Shown here piece after piece: positions 14,900 to 19,783 of a DNA stretch of 19,783 bases; position 1 is the stretch's first letter; each line of letters begins with the position of its first letter. This DNA is from an uncultured Clostridia bacterium (GTDB lineage: Bacteria > Bacillota > Clostridia > Oscillospirales > Ruminococcaceae), in NCBI GenBank assembly GCA_947629275.1, contig CANRDG010000018.1, forward strand, positions 1-19,783, given 5' to 3'. The position numbers were made by a program, and so were the translations under genes. The notes beneath the pieces were generated by a model, which saw nothing but the letters and a program-made list of their open reading frames with translations, did no database searches and was not told the DNA's origin.

Positions 14900-17716
14900 T
14901 CATTGGGCGGTTTTGTGCATTTGCTTTTCAAATAAGATTTTTGCAAGTTCTGCACGGTCTGTTGTAATCAATTCTGTCTCTTTTTTTGATGCCTTTATTT
15001 CTACAGGAACTTTATTATTATTACTTATAATAAGTGCTTTCCCTCGTTCAAATCTTGTAATTGCCTTGATTTCACTATCAGTCAGTTTTAAGATTTCTTG
15101 AACATACTTTGCCTCATCATGTTCAAGGTTAAGAATAATCTTATTCTTTGAGTTATTGAGAATAGCCTTACCAAACTTACCGTTATCAAGAGCAAAGAAA
15201 TCATCAAGGTCTTGCGTAGCCGCAATAGCCGCACCGCCGTAACCACGGATAAGTTTGAATATATTTAAACAAAAATTTGCCGCATTTTGATTTGCATTTG
15301 CACCAATTAACTGCCATATTTCGTCGATGAAAACTGCTTTCTTTTTAGTACGGTCAGACTGAATAACATCCCATACATAGTCAAGAACAATCATCATCCC
15401 GATAGGCAACATCTTTGTTCCCTTAAGCGCTGATAAATCAAAAACAATGTACTTATTTGAAAGATCAACATTTGTCTGCTGATTAAATGACTGAGCAGAA
15501 CCCGTAACATACGGTTTAAGACACCGAGCAAGTTTTTGCGAATACTTATTCTCGTTAAGAACATCATACAAGTCCCCAAGTACAGGCATCTTTTTCAGCT
15601 TAGGCGGTTCACATTCTGCATCTTCGTAAATAGAAGTATTGTCATGAGTTATCCCAAATTTCTCATATGTTTTGATAAGAGCCTCGTCCAAAAGCTGTTC
15701 TTCGTCATTGGTAATATCGGGCTTAAGCAACGAAAAGAATATAGTCATTTGCTGGATTTTCGCCGCAAGCATAGAATCCATTTCATTAAAATCTATACCG
15801 TCAAGCAATTCCATTTCGGGTGAAATAGTACGGCGAATTTCCATAATGTTAATGTTCTGTGGAGAACCAGCTGCAATTTTGATATATTCTCCACCGATAT
15901 AATTACACGCTCTTTTAAATTCGTGTCCCTTTGTCGGAGCGATAATGAAAGACTGAATACCTCTCATTCTCATTCGCAGAGCCAATATCTGCATTGTAAA
16001 GGTTTTGCCTGCACCTGTTGTACCAATGATATTTACATTAGCGTTTTTATTAACCCTTGTATCGAAAAGGTCAACAGTGCAAAGTGAATTGTTATGCTGA
16101 TTTACACCGAGCGTTATGCCTGTATCCGATGTCATTTCGTAAGAGGTAAACGGATAAATTGATGCAAGTCCGGATGTGAGAACATTACGCTTAACTTTAT
16201 TAAAGAGTTTCGGCGGAACATATCCTAAGGGCAAAATTGTTTGTAGAACATCTTGCTGTTGAAATAAGCATTCTGCCATTGTTATGTCGTTGGACTTTGC
16301 CATTGAAATAATCTGTTGTTTTTTCCAGTCTAATTCTTTTTGCGACTTTCCAGTTATGGTAATAAACATCGACATATAATAGAGGTCTTGGTTTGTATTG
16401 GCGAGACTTTTTTTGATGAAATAACCCGATTCAATAGCACCAGACAGTTCTTCATAATCGCTGTTTGTATCCTGCATACCATTTACTTTTGATTTGTTAA
16501 GACGGATTTTTCTACCGACATTTTCAATCGTTTTTGAACGCTCTTCACGGAAAATGTGAATGTCAACATCAATGCCGTCGCCTGCATTTACAAACATTGC
16601 AGTCCAACCGCCTATAACTTGAATGGGATAACCGTCAGCCATAATGTTCATAACAGAGTAATAAAGGCCGTCCATTGTAAAGAATTTTGTATGAGTAAGG
16701 TCAAGCCCTCTTGGAGCAATTAAATCCTTTATTGAAATAACAGCTTTGTCTTCATCATTCTTTACTTGAGTATTAAATAAGCTTACATCTCCGCAAAATT
16801 TGTTTATTCTGTTTTCAAATGATTCTGTAGCGGACGAGTTCTTATTAAAAAAATAATAAAGAATTTCAGCTGTTGCTTTATCTGCATCTTGCGGAGAGAG
16901 AATGAAGTTCCCACAATGCTCAAAGTGTTTTCTTGCTTCATCCTCTGCGAAATACAGTTGCTCATACATTTGGTAATAGTCTGTCATATCGCTTCGTCTT
17001 AAAGGCTCATATTGAAGGATAAGAAAGAAACGGCGAGATAAAGCTTCAATTTCACCCAAGTCTTTTATAAGTGAAATATAGTCCTCTGCATACTCCTTAA
17101 CCTCTGAGATTTCATTCTTTATCTCTTCACGAACTTGGCTAATATGCCTTTCAGAGTTTGCTCGCTTTGTCATAGTTTTAAAATGAACTTTTACAGGTGC
17201 AACCTTTAGATAACTTTGAAAATCCGCTATAATCTCAATTTGTTCTTCAACGCTTCTCAAGTTGAAATTTATAGGTTCTATCTCAAGAATTTTTATGTAC
17301 CGACCATCTGTTGTTTCGATAATACCGTTCCTAATTTGTTCAACAGGAATATAATCTTGAACGAAGTAGATTCTATCTTTTTTCTTCTTTGCCTTTTCCT
17401 CAGACTGACCTATTCTTTTAAAAGTAAACCTTTTCCTTGTAGAATAATGATTGATGATGTGACCGAGAAATTGAGTTAACGAGTCCCCATTCACACCGAT
17501 ACAGGCAAGTACAAATACAGGCAAAACAATTACAATTGCCATCATAATTTTGATAATAAATGATATTGGAAGAGCGAAAATACCCAGCGTTAGAGGAACA
17601 CATAAAACTGCCGCTTCAATAGCGTTCCTCGGCTCAACCATTCCAAAGAACCACTTGCCAGAGTCAGTATAGTTTGAGGGAATAATATAGACATTCTTAT
17701 TCTCTTTGTTTGCCAT
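14900..17716 (-). CDS. virB4: VirB4/TraE-family conjugation ATPase with a fused N-terminal membrane segment
   Basis: This 938-residue ATPase energises assembly and transfer in the type IV secretion channel. The N-terminal 100 residues contain two membrane helices (about 33-75), like the separate PrgI/VirB3-type protein that precedes VirB4 in many systems, so this looks like a natural fusion. The central part is the VirB4 N-terminal domain. Walker A GTTGAGKT is at about 565-572, Walker B VFIDE at about 795-799 and an ATQD sensor motif at about 833-836. The start is ATG 17716, with AAGGAG 9 bases upstream. An upstream in-frame TTG (17725) directly abuts the Shine-Dalgarno and is unlikely. The next gene starts within 20 bases of its stop, so they share an operon. 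Confidence 0.95.
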   Translation of the reverse strand: MANKENKNVYIIPSNYTDSGKWFFGMVEPRNAIEAAVLCVPLTLGIFALPISFIIKIMMAIVIVLPVFVLACIGVNGDSLTQFLGHIINHYSTRKRFTFKRIGQSEEKAKKKKDRIYFVQDYIPVEQIRNGIIETTDGRYIKILEIEPINFNLRSVEEQIEIIADFQSYLKVAPVKVHFKTMTKRANSERHISQVREEIKNEISEVKEYAEDYISLIKDLGEIEALSRRFFLILQYEPLRRSDMTDYYQMYEQLYFAEDEARKHFEHCGNFILSPQDADKATAEILYYFFNKNSSATESFENRINKFCGDVSLFNTQVKNDEDKAVISIKDLIAPRGLDLTHTKFFTMDGLYYSVMNIMADGYPIQVIGGWTAMFVNAGDGIDVDIHIFREERSKTIENVGRKIRLNKSKVNGMQDTNSDYEELSGAIESGYFIKKSLANTNQDLYYMSMFITITGKSQKELDWKKQQIISMAKSNDITMAECLFQQQDVLQTILPLGYVPPKLFNKVKRNVLTSGLASIYPFTSYEMTSDTGITLGVNQHNNSLCTVDLFDTRVNKNANVNIIGTTGAGKTFTMQILALRMRMRGIQSFIIAPTKGHEFKRACNYIGGEYIKIAAGSPQNINIMEIRRTISPEMELLDGIDFNEMDSMLAAKIQQMTIFFSLLKPDITNDEEQLLDEALIKTYEKFGITHDNTSIYEDAECEPPKLKKMPVLGDLYDVLNENKYSQKLARCLKPYVTGSAQSFNQQTNVDLSNKYIVFDLSALKGTKMLPIGMMIVLDYVWDVIQSDRTKKKAVFIDEIWQLIGANANQNAANFCLNIFKLIRGYGGAAIAATQDLDDFFALDNGKFGKAILNNSKNKIILNLEHDEAKYVQEILKLTDSEIKAITRFERGKALIISNNNKVPVEIKASKKETELITTDRAELAKILFEKQMHKTAQ

Positions 17717-17755
17717 ACCTATCAACTCCTTATTTGTATTTTTTTATCCCTACTT

Positions 17756-17788
17756 GTCGGCAAGGGAATTCCGACTTTAAAGTCCCTT
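17756..17788 (-). promoter_or_regulatory. overlapping inverted repeats before virB4
   Basis: On the minus strand AAGGGA (17788-17783) can pair with TCCCTT (17767-17762), while GTCGG (17775-17771) can pair with CCGAC (17760-17756). The two helices overlap and exclude each other. No T-run follows, so this is not a clear terminator. It lies about 40 bases upstream of the virB4 start codon and might modulate translation or mRNA processing. Confidence 0.35.
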
Positions 17789-17822
17789 TACAGTAAAGCA
17801 AGTGCTTGAAAGCTAAGGTAAT

Positions 17823-19160
17823 TTATTTATTATTGTTCTTTTTATTACCTTTTTTCTTGCCTGAAATTTTAGGCTTAATAACATAAAAATAACCGACTCC
17901 AAGTATAATTGGAGCACCAGTAACAATTATAACGATGCTTATAATATCAGCATTTTTAGTTTTAATGTCCTCTTTCCAATCTGTATTGGGAATTTTACCA
18001 TTCATACTTTGAATTTTTTGACGTTCATTTCTAAATGAAACATACCGAACGGCAATGTCAATATCCTGTCCTTCATAAGCGAGTTCAACCTTTACGGGTT
18101 CAGTATTAAGCACATAACCGTAGGGCGCTTTTATTTCAGTAACCGTGTATTTACCGAGATATAAAGGTTCAGAGGTAACAGTACCATTAGCAGAGGTAGT
18201 AAGTGTTGTCACTACAGTGCCTCGTTTTACTCTCAGAACGCCGTCAGCCGTGATTATGTCTTCATCAGCAGTAATTTCATATGTTGCATTTGAAAGGCTC
18301 TTAAGGGCAAATACGGGCTTGTATGAGCAATTCTCTTCAACAACTTTTGCAAATATCTCATCGTTATTTGCAATTGTGATAGTGCCTTTTTGTGATATAT
18401 CGCTCTTAACGACCTTAACGAGCTGAACGCCGTCAACAGTTTCAATTGTCTTTGAGTTTATTTCAAATTCAGTAGGTGTTTTATCAAGCACATAACCGTA
18501 GGGCGCTTCTACCTCAACAAGAGTGTACTTACCGTAAGCAAGAGCAATATTTGTAGTGATTGTGCCGTTTTCACCGGTATAGAATGTATCTGTATTGTCA
18601 ATTACAACTATATTTCCGTTCGCATCAAAGATTTGGAAACCTGCACCTGTATAAAGAATTGCTTTGCCTGTTTCAGCATCAATATTTGTTATTTGAATAG
18701 CAAGACGTTTGAGAACATCGTCGAATGTTATCTTAGATACTTCGTTAGCCTCAACTGTAACTGACTTAGCCTTAGGAGAAACATAGCTGTCAGGAATGTT
18801 GATTTCTTCAATTTTATATGTGCCAGTAAGTACATTCTTAAATTCAACTCTGCCTTTCGTATCTGTCCTTTCAGTCATATTGACTGTTTCGCCCGAATCT
18901 GATGTGCCATAAAGCCTAAACTCCATATCCTCAACAATGCCGTCTTCAGATACCTTAATTACTTCAACATTGCCACGCTTGTAGTCATTAACGAATTTTG
19001 TAGCCGTAATTTTTCCCTGTCTGTCGTCAACAATTTTTGTTGATGCACAGGTGATTTTATCGGCGAAAACCGTAGTGACAAACAACTGTGTCGGAATTAC
19101 GGATACCAACATTAGAACCGCTAAAATGATTGTTATCATTTTTATAAATTTGGAATTCAT
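17823..19160 (-). CDS. Cna_B/SpaA-type surface protein, membrane-anchored
   Basis: The 445-residue protein has a signal peptide (about 1-34, FADK) and three Cna_B/SpaA-like beta-sandwich domains (about 63-150, 152-250, 257-380). Each has an E-box: YKIEEINIP (115-123), YTLVEVEAP (212-220) and YTVTEIKAP (338-346). Such domains often form Lys-Asn/Asp isopeptide bonds that stiffen pili and adhesins; Lys69 is a candidate in the first. A transmembrane helix (about 404-427) and a Lys-rich tail follow. IPNTD (390-394) resembles a sortase motif but lacks the Gly and is ten residues from the helix, so membrane anchoring is more likely. An AAGGAGT Shine-Dalgarno precedes the ATG. As the first gene before virB4, it probably assists mating-pair contact. 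Confidence 0.92.
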   Translation of the reverse strand: MNSKFIKMITIILAVLMLVSVIPTQLFVTTVFADKITCASTKIVDDRQGKITATKFVNDYKRGNVEVIKVSEDGIVEDMEFRLYGTSDSGETVNMTERTDTKGRVEFKNVLTGTYKIEEINIPDSYVSPKAKSVTVEANEVSKITFDDVLKRLAIQITNIDAETGKAILYTGAGFQIFDANGNIVVIDNTDTFYTGENGTITTNIALAYGKYTLVEVEAPYGYVLDKTPTEFEINSKTIETVDGVQLVKVVKSDISQKGTITIANNDEIFAKVVEENCSYKPVFALKSLSNATYEITADEDIITADGVLRVKRGTVVTTLTTSANGTVTSEPLYLGKYTVTEIKAPYGYVLNTEPVKVELAYEGQDIDIAVRYVSFRNERQKIQSMNGKIPNTDWKEDIKTKNADIISIVIIVTGAPIILGVGYFYVIKPKISGKKKGNKKNNNK

Positions 19161-19197
19161 TTTAAAAACTCCTTAAATAAAATTGTTTGTGTTCAAT

Positions 19198-19217
19198 CTT
19201 TTTATTGCAATAAAAAG
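19198..19217. repeat. 20-bp perfect palindrome
   Basis: CTTTTTATTGCAATAAAAAG reads the same on both strands. It overlaps the T-tract of the adjacent terminator hairpin (19218-19236) and lies about 37 bases upstream of the SpaA-like start codon. It may be a regulator site or a secondary hairpin. Confidence 0.6.
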
Positions 19218-19236
19218 GACCTGCTTTAAACAGGTC
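19212..19236 (-). terminator. terminator-like hairpin upstream of the SpaA-like gene
   Basis: On the minus strand GACCTG (19236-19231) pairs with CAGGTC (19223-19218) around a 7-base loop, followed by CTTTTTATT. It is the second terminator-like stem in the 180-base gap between the CAP gene and the SpaA-like gene. No clear promoter is visible between the two stems. Confidence 0.6.
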
Positions 19237-19302
19237 TGCAAAAAGGTTTAAGTTAAACTTATCAAAACATTGGACTCATCTCTTTCATCGAATTTAAGGT
19301 AT

Positions 19303-19330
19303 AAAAAAAGAGCCTTGATTAACAAGACTC
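19303..19330 (-). terminator. intrinsic terminator after the CAP-domain gene
   Basis: On the minus strand GAGTCTTG (19330-19323) pairs with CAAGGCTC (19317-19310), 8 bp with one G-U pair, around a 5-base loop, followed by seven T. It lies 14 bases after the CAP gene stop. Confidence 0.88.
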
Positions 19331-19343
19331 TCTATATTTGATA

Positions 19344-19783
19344 TTAAATTTTAAAGGCAAGGGACATAACCCAAAAGTCACCACACTTTGCACATACAAA
19401 ATACTCAGCGTTTTCAGCTAAGATATTCTCTTTGTGACCCTCAGAGTGCATCCAAGCGCCAAAGGCTTGGGCTGCAGTGTCAGCGTTTGCAACAATGTTT
19501 TCGTTCATTATGCTAAACACCTTATCATCATTAACATAAGCAGTATAGCATTTTTTTCCATTGGGTCTTGTATGCGAATATGACTCTGTAAGCTCTATCG
19601 CTCTCGTATTTGCACCTTCTTGAAATTCATCAAGATAAATAAGTTCATTAAGACCTGCTTCTCGTCTTGCCTTATTGACAAGTCTTAAGAGATCCATATA
19701 CTCAGACTTAGTACCCATGCATTGACTTCTGTAATCGCCCTCTTGTTCGTCTTCCCAACCGCACTTACTGCAAGTTCGGTATT
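19344..19783 (-). CDS. zinc-ribbon plus CAP-domain (SCP/PR-1) protein, 5' end outside the window
   Basis: The reading frame is open to the right edge, 21 codons beyond an internal ATG at 19718, so this is the 3' part of a longer gene. The upstream codons encode a zinc-ribbon-like CSKCGW, which supports coding. The rest is a CAP domain: LLRLVNKARREAGL near its start, a SHTRPNG motif, an NIVAN segment and WMHSEGHKENIL, the hallmark His/Glu region. A second CxxC (CAKCGD) lies near the C-terminus. CAP proteins are usually secreted or surface proteins, and any signal peptide or membrane helix would lie outside the window. The product is unlikely to begin at 19718, because no Shine-Dalgarno lies before that ATG. 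Confidence 0.85.
   Translation of the reverse strand, partial: YRTCSKCGWEDEQEGDYRSQCMGTKSEYMDLLRLVNKARREAGLNELIYLDEFQEGANTRAIELTESYSHTRPNGKKCYTAYVNDDKVFSIMNENIVANADTAAQAFGAWMHSEGHKENILAENAEYFVCAKCGDFWVMSLAFKI

Larger units (their letters stand above)
7259..17408. repeat. dispersed 9-base palindrome TCAGWCTGA, 8 exact copies
   Basis: Exact copies read by eye at 7259-7267, 7299-7307, 9211-9219, 10025-10033, 12345-12353, 12844-12852, 15354-15362 and 17400-17408. One-mismatch copies lie at 4227, 7853, 8762, 9737 and 9864. The words TCAGACTGA and TCAGTCTGA are reverse complements, so about 2 x 19783/4^9 = 0.15 copies are expected. Copies occur between genes, over a stop codon (9211) and in at least two different codon phases inside genes. 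Function unknown. Confidence 0.6.

Noticed and set aside
17714..17725. TTG at 17725 as the virB4 start
   Set aside because: It directly abuts the AAGGAG Shine-Dalgarno. The ATG at 17716 has a normal 9-base spacing.
1..19783. CRISPR arrays, tRNA or rRNA genes, insertion sequences, attachment sites
   Set aside because: I saw no regularly spaced direct repeats, no tRNA-like cloverleaf ending in CCA, no transposase-like frame and no element-end direct repeats.

Overview
This looks like part of an integrative and conjugative element, or a conjugative genomic island, from a low-GC Gram-positive bacterium, most likely a gut Clostridia of the Ruminococcus/Oscillospiraceae type. The reasons are AGGAG-type ribosome binding sites before almost every gene, many intrinsic terminators, a Firmicutes-type VirB4/VirD4 pair, and surface proteins of Gram-positive type (Cna_B/SpaA domains, a sortase signal, BspA-type leucine-rich repeats). 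All confident genes lie on the minus strand, so transcription runs from high to low coordinates. No relaxase, integrase, VirB6, peptidoglycan hydrolase or sortase lies inside the window, and the ends of the element are not visible.

Layout in order of transcription. 19783-19344: the 3' part of a zinc-ribbon plus CAP-domain protein, followed by a terminator. 19160-9211: the conjugation module. It holds a membrane-anchored Cna_B/SpaA surface protein, the VirB4 ATPase with a fused membrane segment, a winged-helix-like protein with an acidic tail, a hypothetical protein, a gap with two possible micro-ORFs and two inverted repeats, a 402-residue possible DNA-binding protein, the VirD4/TraG coupling ATPase (overlapping it by 8 bases), and a hypothetical protein. 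9210-8709: a 500-base control region with a sigma-A-like promoter, a palindromic operator-like site, and a leader carrying three tandem intrinsic terminators. 8708-212: a second operon encoding a 76-79 residue protein, an S1-domain RNA-binding protein, a single-pass membrane protein, a secreted 175-residue pilin-like protein, an internal terminator, an 80-residue protein that is little more than a signal peptide and an IPNTG sortase signal, and a 1746-residue secreted BspA-like adhesin. A strong terminator ends this operon at 170-203. 203-1: a second copy of the promoter/operator element, driving something beyond the left edge.

Main ideas. (1) The 175-residue protein, the IPNTG mini-protein and the giant adhesin look like one surface-assembly module. 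The first and last share the same C-terminal beta-rich domain ending YAGxYxDxATFT, and the last two are translationally coupled. (2) The control element upstream of the surface operon is repeated at the left edge, with the -35 box, a 16-bp palindrome and further blocks conserved, so a common regulator probably controls several cassettes. (3) The surface operon begins with a leader of stacked terminators, which suggests antitermination control. (4) The 9-base palindrome TCAGWCTGA occurs exactly 8 times between 7.2 and 17.4 kb, against about 0.15 expected by chance in the window. It appears in several reading frames and between genes, which suggests a DNA-level signal.
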